Source of the DNA: Diplonema japonicum
Lineage: Eukaryota; Euglenozoa; Diplonemea; Diplonemida; Diplonemidae
NCBI GenBank assembly: GCA_964019335.1
Contig: OZ025708.1
Span: 124,001-188,000, forward strand
Direction: 5' to 3'
DNA: 64,000 nt
The translations under genes were made by a program, and so were the position numbers. Positions 14,401 through 23,567 of the stretch are shown piece after piece; the stretch's first letter is position 1, and each line of letters starts with the position of its first letter. Under the pieces are notes generated by a model. That model did not search any database and had not been told where the DNA came from. It was given only the letters and a program-made list of their open reading frames with translations.

Positions 14401-14501
14401 TTGTAGTTAGACACAGCCGAAGTGCCTAACACCAGATTGTAAGGGTTGTCAATCGTCGCAAGCATACTGCCCATGAAGGCAGTAGCAATGATGGTTGCCA
14501 T
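2423..14501 (-). CDS. giant CAP-domain, EGF-repeat transmembrane protein
   Basis: Predicted protein of about 3,927 residues in nine exons. The first exon (14501-5733) has a weakly hydrophobic N-terminus, a CAP/SCP/PR-1 domain at roughly residues 120-275 (AKHNEYRAKHG, GHMTQVVWKDSTKIGC) and then about 54 six-cysteine EGF-like modules of the form DEC-PCGTGQTCNDP-DFTCTC-ATC. Eight introns (5694-5732, 5323-5357, 4919-4953, 4523-4558, 4125-4165, 3739-3770, 3358-3399, 2978-3012) are 32-42 bases, all phase 0 and all start GTATG. Seven internal exons of 336-369 bases each encode a Thr/Ala/Pro linker (such as APDTMAP) plus two more modules, for about 70 modules in all. The last exon ends with a membrane helix (IWVYILIALGVVGACAGG) and a cytoplasmic tail of about 35 residues. 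It is probably a surface adhesion or matrix protein, but the ligand is unknown. The start follows an A run and an AG acceptor, leaving a 9-base leader. Confidence 0.85.
5358..13440 (-). repeat. tandem EGF-module array inside the CAP/EGF gene
   Basis: The coding sequence is built of tandem modules of roughly 135-145 bases that alternate in two types, so that the basic unit is a pair of about 280-290 bases. Two families are visible: TTTPCG/TATPAPCG pairs at about 10140-13400, and IDECAATPAPCG/KDEC pairs at about 6480-9600. Diverged modules lie between and beyond them. Higher-order duplications overlie this. The block beginning at 7115 recurs about 876 bases later at 7991, and the block at 11042 recurs 864 bases later at 11906. 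Both spacings are multiples of three, so the reading frame survives. Unequal exchange is the likely mechanism. Confidence 0.85.
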
Positions 14502-15316
14502 AGTATGTAGCTTTTTTTTTTTTTTTCTTTTTTTTCTTCCTTCCTTTTTTTTTTTTTTTTTTTTTTAGATATAAAGGAAACGGCCCAAAAAATAAGCTTT
14601 GGAAACGCGTTTCTTTGCCAACATGCGTATGGGATTTTCGCATCAAAATTTCGCAGTTTAATCCTTTGGTTTTTGGGGGAAGGTCTAGGACAGGAAGCTC
14701 TTGATGGACGACAGAAACAGTGAATTACATAGTATTCACCTAGATTGTACTATTTCACACTGCGATAACTTACGAAAATACGCAAAAACCGATTCGTTTC
14801 ACAGCTATGCCTAGGGAGGGGGATGATCAAAATTAATAATAATAATAAGAAGAAAAAAAAAATGAAAAATGCCAGAAAAAAAAAAAAAAAAGAAAAAAAA
14901 AAGAGGGATTTTTTTTTTTGTTTTCCTTCTTATTTTTTTTTTTTTTTTTTTTTTCCTGAAAGCTTGCTCGTTTGCATAGGAACCTTCCCCTCACCCCCCT
15001 TTTTTTTTTGTTATGGGAGAGGGTTTTTTTTCCCCTACTTCTTTTCTTCTCGAGCTTCATCTTCACTTTAGTCCTATTTTTGTCCCAGCACCCTTGTCCT
15101 AACTTGAGACAGGAATTTTTCTTTTTAAAAAAAAAGCGGGGAGAAGGAGGGGGAGAGAGAAAACAAAGAAGAAGAAGAAAAAAGAAAAAAGAAATAATAT
15201 GGAGGAGGAGGGGGGTGGAGGGGGAAATAATTAATTTTATGTTTCTCTCGTGCCCCACCCTTTTTCTTCTTCTTCTTCTTTTTCTTCTTCTTTTTTTTTC
15301 CCCCTTATCTCTCTCT

Positions 15317-15379
<63 letters not shown>

Positions 15380-15584
15380 GGGATGCGCAACTCACACAAA
15401 CTCCTCTATGAAATTTGCTTCAGCGCAACTAGTGTACTGCTTCTTCCCCCTCTTGCGCTGGAGGACAGGGAAAGAAAGAAGGAAAAAAAAAAAAAAAAAA
15501 AAAAAAAAAGCCTAAAAAAGGGGGTGGAGGGAAGAAAACATCAGAGGCGACAACACCTTCTTCACACGTAGCTGAAATACGTCA
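14502..15584. other. intergenic region with 61-base A run
   Basis: This lies between NOT4 and the CAP/EGF gene and is mostly homopolymer tracts. The longest is an uninterrupted run of 61 A's (15318-15378; T on the coding strand). A mixed-sequence island at 14571-14830 contains a stretch (14599-14632) resembling the right end of the foldback element near 26750 and an end-like sequence at 14805-14826. No gene was recognised. Confidence 0.6.
14511..14530 (-). promoter_or_regulatory. probable trans-splice acceptor of CAP/EGF gene
   Basis: On the coding strand a run of about 14 A's, preceded by more A-rich sequence, ends in AG at 14511, nine bases before the ATG. The arrangement (A run, AG, short leader, ATG) matches the 3' ends of many cis introns in this window. 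It is therefore read as the spliced-leader addition site. This is inference; no spliced-leader gene is present. Confidence 0.5.
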
Positions 15585-17685
15585 TCACGTGCTTGCTGCT
15601 CCCTGGGTAGGAAACCCCGGCAGCTGTGCCTGCGCCTGCGCCTGTGTTAATATACATTTCCCCACGCAACACATACCAGTCGTGGGTCAGCCATCTGGGG
15701 TGGAACTGGTATTGTGGGAATGCCCACCTGCGGTACGAACGCAAGGCCTGGCTGCAGTCCAGGCATCATGCCCAGCCCCAACATATTGATGTCCAAAGGC
15801 ATTTGCGTAGGCTGTGAATGTGTGTGCAGGTGCTATATTGTCGTCCATACCATGGCCATCGCTTCCTGTTGCCCGAAAACAGGCTGAACAGGGTTCAACC
15901 CCGGCATGCCCCATCCAGGTAACACGGGCATCTGCCCTGCTACCAACTGCGGCTCCTTGACCTCCTGTTGATCAAATTTCTGCGGTGTCCACCCTGTCGC
16001 CATGGGGTTCAGTCCATTACCGGACGTCTGCTGCGCTTTGGCAGGTGCCTGTGTGTTGGTGGTTTTCTTTCTTTTTTTTTTTTTTTTGCACAAACCTTGG
16101 GTATGTTCTGTTGTTGAGGAAGAGCTTGCGATGGGTCAGCTGCCCACATGGCGAGCCTGTTGTTGGATTGTTTGCTGAAACTTTTTTTTTTTTTCAATGC
16201 ACACCTGCTCCCACGTATTTCACACTCAGCAGCAGGTGCCTCATCTTTACGTTCAGACTCGGTGGGAACCTCAACAGGTGTCGCCTTCAGCTGAGTACGC
16301 TTCGCCTGTTGGGCACGCACAGCTTGGGAGGCCTTCTTTTTCTCGGCTTGGGCTCGCTGGGCTTCTGCTTCTGCTTCTGCCCTTGCCTCGGCCTCACGCG
16401 CGGCATCTTCTATCCCCTGTTCTTCCTGCTGCTGCATGAGCAGGATCCAGCTCTGTATGATGCCCTTGTAGTCAGCCGTGCGCTCCTTGCTGATGCCATC
16501 CCTTTCAGCCTCCTCTTTGAAGACGACGTTCTTCATCTTCTGTTGGTGTTCTGCCTTTTGTGCGTCGCTACGTGCCGACGCATTGCTCTTTGGCACCGTG
16601 CGCTTCCCAGAAGAGACGGACAGCACAGTGACAGCTGCTGCGGAGGCCCAGCTGTCATGCTGTTTGGTTTGCTTGCTGAGTTTCTTCTCGTTTGTTGATG
16701 ATGATTGCGGTGCTTTTGATTTGACTGCCTGAGCCTGAGCGGCGGCGGCGGGAGGTGCGGATACAGGTGCAGGTGTCGGGTCGGTGGGGGCGGGGGTTGC
16801 ACTGCTGTCCTGCGCTGCAAACCTCGCACCACCCCACACTGAGTTCGAGGGAAGAATAGACGCGCCAGGTTTAGTATTTCCGGCGGCAGCGGGTGCTGCT
16901 TGTGGGTTAGCAGGGTTCTTCTGTTGCAGCTTAGGTTTAGGGACAGGCGGGAAGCCTTGCTTCCTGGAGTTGGACTTGTTTCCTATGTGAGATGCGAGGA
17001 CAGGCTTTAAAGAGTGCTTGTCCTTGGGGACGTGATCCTCTTCAGCCGCCAGCGTGTGCTGAAAGGCACAGCGCTTCATGTAGCAAGCCGTGTTCCGTAT
17101 GAAGGCGGGGCAGTACCGGAGGACCACGTGGGAGGCACGCACGACCCTGTCGTTTGTCGTGCAGCCGTCGACGAGGCTGACCGCCTTAGAAGCATCGCCT
17201 GCGTTGACAAACGTGGCGTGCACTTCAGAGGTGGCTGCTGCCGTCGGGCCTTGTGTGATATTGATGTTAGTGATGGGTCCGTACTGTCCTAGGTAAGAGA
17301 AACCTTTCAAGGTGTCTTCGTTGGCTATCCTCTTTGGGACGCCGGTGAGGTGTACGACCTTGCGCCGCACGACCAGCAGACCTTCAAGCCTCTTACGCGA
17401 AGTGTCGGGACCTGCCACCTTCTTGATCTTCAGCACCGATTCGTTGTACTCCCTTCTGCACCCAGGGCACTTCGCCTTTTCGTTGACCTGGCTGCTCTCG
17501 TCCCTTATTTTATGAAAACACCATATGCACAACCTGAATCCGCACCTGCATGGTTTGAACTTTACGTCATCACCGTCCATAAGCCCAGCGCATATGATGC
17601 ACTCAGTGGCTCCCTCATTGAGCAGCAGCTGCTCCTCCGTTCTCTCCTGCCGTAGTTTCGTCGACTGTTTCACTGTCTCTGTCAT
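15585..17685 (-). CDS. NOT4: NOT4-type E3 ubiquitin ligase (RING, RRM, CCCH)
   Basis: Protein of about 659 residues. A C4C4 RING at residues 29-76 (CIICAGLMDGDDVKFKPC, then CGF, CIWC, CPGC) is followed by an RRM near residues 100-185 and a CCCH-type zinc finger (CPAFIRNTACYMKRCAFQH). That order defines CNOT4/Not4, the ubiquitin ligase of the CCR4-NOT complex involved in mRNA decay and ribosome-associated quality control. The C-terminal half is low-complexity, with an Ala/Glu/Arg-rich coiled coil and a Met/Pro/Gln-rich tail. Three introns (16049-16095, 15812-15850, 15642-15676) join in phase 0. A further in-frame 24-base candidate lies at 16181-16204. The start directly follows an A run and AG at 17686; a second acceptor is at 17704. 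Confidence 0.92.
16181..16204 (-). other. candidate 24-base intron in NOT4
   Basis: On the coding strand this reads GTGTGCATTG, 13 A's and then G. It begins like accepted introns in the FARSB gene (GTGTGC) and ends in the A-run-AG signature. It is divisible by three, so the frame is open whether it is removed or translated (as RCALKKKK). Only a transcript can decide. Confidence 0.35.
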
Positions 17686-17866
17686 CTTTTTTTTTTGTCC
17701 GTCCTGTGAAAAAATAGTTTGTAAATGCAAACAAAGGCACCTTTTTAAAAAGAAGAAAATGCTTCTAGGACAACGCTCTAAATCCTTACTGACGACAAAA
17801 CGGAAGTATAGACGGTTAAGGCAAGGGAGCTCAGGCAAGGGAGGTTAAAGCAGTATGCCGACAGCA

Positions 17867-20800
17867 TCAACCGTTGTCTCTGCTGTCGGTAGGCGGTGAT
17901 GACGTCTCGGCGAAGTATTCCATGGCAGGGTGAAGGTCCGGGAGGGGAATCCTCTTGCTGAGCTGGAAGAAGTAGGCAGGCGGCTGCTTGTGATGGTTGT
18001 TCCCGAGCATTGTTTTCAGCGCCTGCAGCGGAGTCGTGGTGTCGTCAGCGGTGACAGGCGGCGGCGTTGCCACGAGCTTATCCTTGATGAAGTCCACAAT
18101 CGAGGACAGACTAATCTCACTCTGCAGGATAGTCCTGTTTTCTGCCTCCCCGTAGCACAACAGCACTAACGTGGGGAACAGCACATGCTTGTAGGACGTC
18201 GAGAAGTACGCAACTGGTAAGTTGCACAGCAGTGACAAGATAGGGGTCTTCCCCCACCTGAACAGCTCTTTCGTCTCGTTGTTTCGCATCCCGCAGTACC
18301 CGATGAACAGCAAGAGTTCGTGCAGCACGGAGCGCAGCATAGGCGTGCGGCGGATCTCATGCGCTTGAGGCAGCTGCTGCTCAAACGTCGCTTTGTTGTT
18401 GAGGTCCTCCAGCGCGCCTGCGTGCTCGCACACCACGCGGATCAAGTGCGTCACAACATGTGGAAACTCCATGTAGTCATGCTTCACCTTGCCCTGCACG
18501 AGCTCGATGTTGCTGCGTGTGATGATGTTCAGCAGTTTAAGCACTGCGAAGGCTACGCACAACACTTCATTTGACGGCAGCTCTAGCGCCCCTGATATGT
18601 CCTCAACCATGTACCCCCGCACGGGTGATACAGTGGCTGCGTTGGACCTCTTCAGTAGGTCCCGAAGACGGAGGAGATCCACGAGCAGTTGGAAACACGC
18701 CTCGATCTGCAGTGCTAGCCAGTCCTGGTTTTGTTGAACGGCCACCAGGTTGATCAGCATTGATACGCACGTGAAGTATAAATCCAGTGTCTGGCCCTCC
18801 GCGGGGTGCCGCAAGATCAAGATCGCCCTGCACAGGTGTCCCAGGCCACATGCGTCGCAGTGGGAGTGGACCACATTCTTCACGTCCGCCACACATTGAT
18901 CACTGTTCACAGACTCCAAACATGTTGCGACGCCGTTCAGTAACGGTAGTGCCTCGAATATGGTAGGCATGTCGCCACGTTCAAGAACACCCTTTACCAC
19001 TTCGATCACCGGCAGTAACCCACCTACGCGGACAAAGTGCACTGTGTTCCGAGCATCGGCAGTGAGCAGGAATGATAAGATGCTGGCCACAGGTGCCAGA
19101 AGTTGCATCTTCTCGCCCGTCTTCTCCTTTACCTGTCGGTATTCCTCGTTCAGCAGCTTGCCCAGCAACTCCATCCCGTGGTTGGCACGCAAATACGCGT
19201 ATTCCTGTGTGGTTGTGTTTTGTTATTCCCCTTATCACACCTGTTGCACGGCTGTCATGCCGTCTCGCACAGACGAGTGTGACTTGGTTGCCGCCTTGTC
19301 GTGCACTCCTAGCATGTTAGACAGCTCGGTGAGGACGCTCCTGCTCTGAACCAGCCTGCCTGACTGCAAAATAGTCCTGAAGGTAAGTGGGTAGTGGTGT
19401 GTGCGGACATACTTGAGCTTGTTGAGGGGTCTTGACAGACGTGATTTCGTCTCGACGGCCTCCTGACACTTCTCGCTGTACCCTTGGCCGAGCTTTTCCA
19501 TTGTGAGGGTGATGCGCACAATGCGCTTGCGGTTCTTGGCTGTCTCTTCCCATCCGCTTTCCTTGAGCACGTCTTTGATGGTCTTTGGCTCTGGTTCCGT
19601 GCCTTTGCGCTCCAGTACTTCCTGGTACTTTTCCTTTTCGCGCTCTGCCTTTGCTTTCATGCGCTCCTTCTCTTTCGCGAGCTTCGCGGCGCTGCTTGTC
19701 ATCTTGTCGTTGTGCTTCCGTGTCACCTCTCCTTCTCGCTCTTGCGCCGCTTCTTTCTGCCCTGCTACTTTCTTCGCATACTCCTCTGCTTTCTTCTCTC
19801 TCTGAACAGCCTCCAGTCTTTTAACCTCGTCTGCTCTGGCCATCTGCTCTTCCTTCTTCTTCATGTTCTCTTGTTGCTTCTTCTCCCTCTCGTCGTCGAG
19901 CTTCTTCTTTCTCTCCATCACCGCTTGGTAGTTACCCTCTCGTGCGTGTGCCTTGTCCCTCTCCAGGCTCACTTTTTGTTCGTCCTTGACAGCCTTCTTC
20001 ACCTCCCTCTGCTTCAGCTCGTACGCCTGTTATGTTTGATGTTGCGATGTGTGCACCATACCTTCTCTTCTCTATGATGGTTCATCAGGAATACTGTTTC
20101 GCCCACTCGCTCGTTCGAGGACCTGGCCTTCTCTTCCTTCTTCCGTGTTTCCTGATACGCGCGTTGTTCTGCTGCCTCGTGGCGTTTCTCTAGGCCAAGC
20201 TTCTTCTTCTCGCTCTGCAGCTCCATCTTGTACTTGGCTGCCGTGATCTTGCTTTCGGTGGTAATGTGACGCTGTTGCTTTTCCTGACCCAAGACGGCGC
20301 GTCTGGCGGCTGCACGTGCTTGCTTGGCTTCAATGTCCCTGTGGTCGATACGTGTCTTGTCAGGCGACACCCACGGGTCATTCTTGCGCCGCTGCTTGCC
20401 GGGACTGAGGGTTGTCATGATCACCTCTGACAGGCACTTGGCGGTTCTGCTGTCCCTGTCGCTGTCGTAGCTGCCAAAGTCGCTCTCCAGCTTCGGCGGC
20501 CCCTCGTCGTCGCTGGAAAAGTCAGCTGTCTCAAAGACAGGTGTCAGGACCTCTTCAGACTCGTCGAGCTGTGGCGGCTCCTCTGTGTCGTCATCGGTTT
20601 TCTCTGCATTGCTCTCGGGACCCTTTTCGAGTTGGGAGCTTGTTGTTTCTATGCATTCTGCCTCTGGTTCCTTCTCCCCTGTTTGCTCTTCGACTGTCTT
20701 TGTCTCTGCCTCCTTCTCTGATTCCTTCTCATTCCCTGTATCTTCTTCGACAATTTTTGCCTCTGTCTCCAGTTCCTTCTCCTTTTCTGCCTTTTTTTCG

Positions 20801-22407
20801 ACAGTCCTCGCCACTGGCTCTGTCTCTGGCTCCTTCTCTGACTCTTCTTCGACTGTTTTTGTCTCCTTCTCCTTCTCTGATTCCTCTTTGACAGTCTTTG
20901 ACTCTGCCTCTTTCTCTGACTCTTCTTCGACAGTTTTTACCTCTGCTGCTGGCTCCTTCTCTTTCTCTGACTCTTCTTTGACAGTTTTTGTCTCTATCTC
21001 CGGCGCTTTCTCCCTTTCTGAATCTTCTTCAACAACAGTCTTTGCCTCTGTCTCTGGTTCTTTTTCTTGCACTTCGGGCGTAGTGTCACCGGTAGGTGCT
21101 TCTGTTGCAACCTCTTCAGCTTGCTTCGGGGGTTCCTCTTTCCTGACTTCGGGTCTTACCTCAGCGAGTTCTTTAGCTCTAGCGTCTTCTGCCTTGGCAG
21201 CCTTCTTCAGTGCATTCCTCTGTCTTTTGTTCAGTTTCTGCACAGGCTCTTCCTTTTTGGTTTCTTCCATAGGAATAGATACGGCTTCCTTCTCTGCAGG
21301 TTTGGGTTTCAATTCCTCCTTCTGCGCTGCAGTCTCCTGCCTCTTTAGCTCTTCTATTTGCCGCTGTTTCAGTTTCTCTTCCTTTTTCTGCTGAAGCTGT
21401 TGCTGCCGCTGTTGCTTTGCGTTCGCTTTTGGAGCGGGTTTAGGTTTTTTAGCCACGTCCGCGGGTTCCCTTCCTTTTTCTTTTGTTTCATCGGTTTTCT
21501 GTTTCTCCCCTTTCTCCCCGTTGTTGTCTGTCTCTATCTCCTTCTCCGCTGGAGAGGTCTCCCCCACCCCCACCACCGTGACGTGGCGATTTTGTTGCTT
21601 GGGTTCCTCTTTTGATTTTTGCGTTGGGGCGAGAAGTGCCTCACTGGCAGCTTGGATAGCCTCGGGATCAAGGTGTGGGGGTGGAAGCTCGCGGGGGAGC
21701 TTTTTGAACGGTCTCCTGTCTTTCGGTGGCGATACGGACATCTTGCAGAATCTTTCAGGCGGGACAGTGAAGTCCATCTCCTCCTCATCGTCGTACCAAC
21801 TGAACTTGGAGCGCACCTTGTCGCGTTGAAGTGCAGCGACAGGCGGTGGTGGGGAGGTCGGTGTGTTCCCACCCTTGGAACTGGTGGTGGGTGATTTGGG
21901 TTTTCGTGGTGTTGTGGGATAAGGAAGCTGCCCTGGTACACGAATCCCCCTGCCCCTACCCCAAGGAGGGATAATGATGTGATTGCAAGCAATGCCTTGT
22001 GGAGAAGGGGCGGTTGGTTTTGACTTTGTCAAAACGGGTTGTTTGGGTGAAGGTTTCGACCTCGCTTGGCGGGCTTGGTGTGCGTGCTCTCGTTTAAAAT
22101 TTACTTGCAGGTGTTTAAGCTCCTTCAAAGATTCTTCGAGAAGAGGGACGATTTCGTCCGTTAAGCAGTTATCTGTCTTTGCAGCCTCAAGAACCTGCTG
22201 CAATGCGTGTTTCATGTTCTTCACCCGTGCCTTGCCAGTGGGTATTGCCACACCGCACAACGCCGTTCCGCTCCCTTTTGGTGTCACGGAACGGGTTTTC
22301 TTCGCCTCTTCGTCGGCTTCGTGTGGCACTCTCCATGACACTAGGTTTTTATTCTCCAGTTTCTTCTCTATCCGCGTAGAGCTGTCCCATTGGGACCCTT
22401 TAAGCAT
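17867..22407 (-). CDS. SCAPER: SCAPER orthologue
   Basis: About 1,489 residues in three exons; introns at 20027-20061 and 19205-19240 are 35 and 36 bases and phase 0. The N-terminal region (NMKHALQQVLEAAKTDN and following) matches the SCAPER N-terminal helical segment. A long Glu/Lys/Val-rich disordered part and a charged coiled coil follow. The C-terminal helical domain is diagnostic: RWGKTPILSLLCNLPVAYF and HVLFPTLVLLCYGEAENR align with the human protein's C-terminus. In animals SCAPER is an ER-linked cyclin A partner and recruits CCR4-NOT to ribosomes making tubulin. The acidic repeats (KTVEEESEKE and variants) are expanded here. The likely acceptor is the A run and AG at 22446. Confidence 0.88.
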
Positions 22408-22816
22408 GGTTTGTAGTTAAATTTGTAGCGAAGGGGGGTCTCCCCCTTTTTTTTTTTGTGAGTTGTGGTTTTAGTAGAGTGGAGGGTTGAAAAAAAAAAG
22501 AGAAAAATAAAAAAGTTTTAAAAAAAGAATTGCAAAGGGAAAAAAAAAAAGGCGATGTTTTAGGGCAAATCCCATGAGGACGGACCGACCACTAGAAAAA
22601 AAATAAAGGGGGGAGTGGGAAAAGTGTGAGCACAACAACAAAAAATATAGGGGCGGCGGTGAAAGGATCAAAAACTTCATTAAAAAAAAGAAGAAATGGG
22701 AAAAGGGGGAAGGTCCCATTTTTTTTTGTTCCCCCCTTTTTTTTCCCTCGTTCTTTTTCCACTTGTCCCCCCCCCCCCCCACCGTGCATATTGTTTTCAT
22801 CCCCCCCCTTCTCTTT
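22408..22816. other. intergenic region SND3-SCAPER
   Basis: About 400 bases of A, T, C and G runs containing the SCAPER leader and the 3' flank of SND3. A run of G's on the coding strand (22801-22808) lies about nine bases after the SND3 stop. No gene is seen. Confidence 0.6.
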
Positions 22817-22887
22817 CTACTGCGCCTTCTTGTCGGCCTTGATAGCCTTAACGTTAGCAGCCCGCATTTCTTTGAGTGCCTTTTCTT

Positions 22888-22931
<44 letters not shown>

Positions 22932-23459
22932 CACGCATACCTTTTTGACGTGCTTGCTTTCCTTCCCCAACATCTTTGAGAAGTCCATAGGGTTTTTCTG
23001 CTCCCACGGAATGGGGAGCTCCTTCTCGTCCTTCCCACTGATGTGGATGGCAAAGAGATTGCAGTCATACACCTGCTGAGGGTTCAAGAGACACTGCATG
23101 CAGAGAGGAGGGATCAACCTCCACTTCATGAACAGAAGGTTGACTATCACAGTGGATAACGCCAGCTTGCCCATGAGCGCCCACAGCTCCCCAAGGTGGT
23201 ACTCCTCAACAGTGGTTGAGTAGGGAGTGGGTTCAGTCGATGGGTCTTGCCCCAGCCCGGGAGACTTTACCGCTTGTACAACTGTCTTGTTCGCAGCCAT
23301 CTTGATCTTGAAGAACATCCCCAGCATGACCACCCAGCACAGGCTCTGCACGATAAAGTAGGTGTTCCTGACAAGCATGACATTGGACTCATCTGTAAAA
23401 TCCACAACCTGCACCATGGCGTAGACGCCAAGGAACTTGCCTATGTTTGACATCGACAT
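22817..23459 (-). CDS. SND3: SND3/PHO88 family ER targeting protein
   Basis: Protein of about 197 residues in two exons. The intron (22892-22940, 49 bases) begins GTATGC and ends in a run of about 33 A's and G. Removing it joins HVKK to SQEKALKEM in frame and gives a Lys/Ala-rich tail ending in a TAG. Hydrophobic segments lie near residues 27-55 and 95-120. The block TTVEEYHLGELW through the segment ending FAIHISGK aligns with yeast Pho88 (TTVRDYDLKEI to KIHLFGK). In yeast, Pho88/Snd3 is an ER membrane protein of the SRP-independent targeting route. The chosen start follows A8 and G directly; the MGN extension upstream is probably leader. Confidence 0.83.
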
Positions 23460-23567
23460 CTTTTTTTTCTTTTTTTTGTTCCCCACTTTTGAAAATAGTT
23501 GGGATTTTGCGTTGTGCGGTTGTCGGAACAGAAAGAGATGAAAAGCTTCCCCCCCCCCCCCCCCCCC

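Noticed and set aside
20585-21394. Plus-strand Ser/Val/Phe-rich frame of 269 codons
   Set aside because: It is the complement of the SCAPER acidic repeats, which are in an assigned gene.
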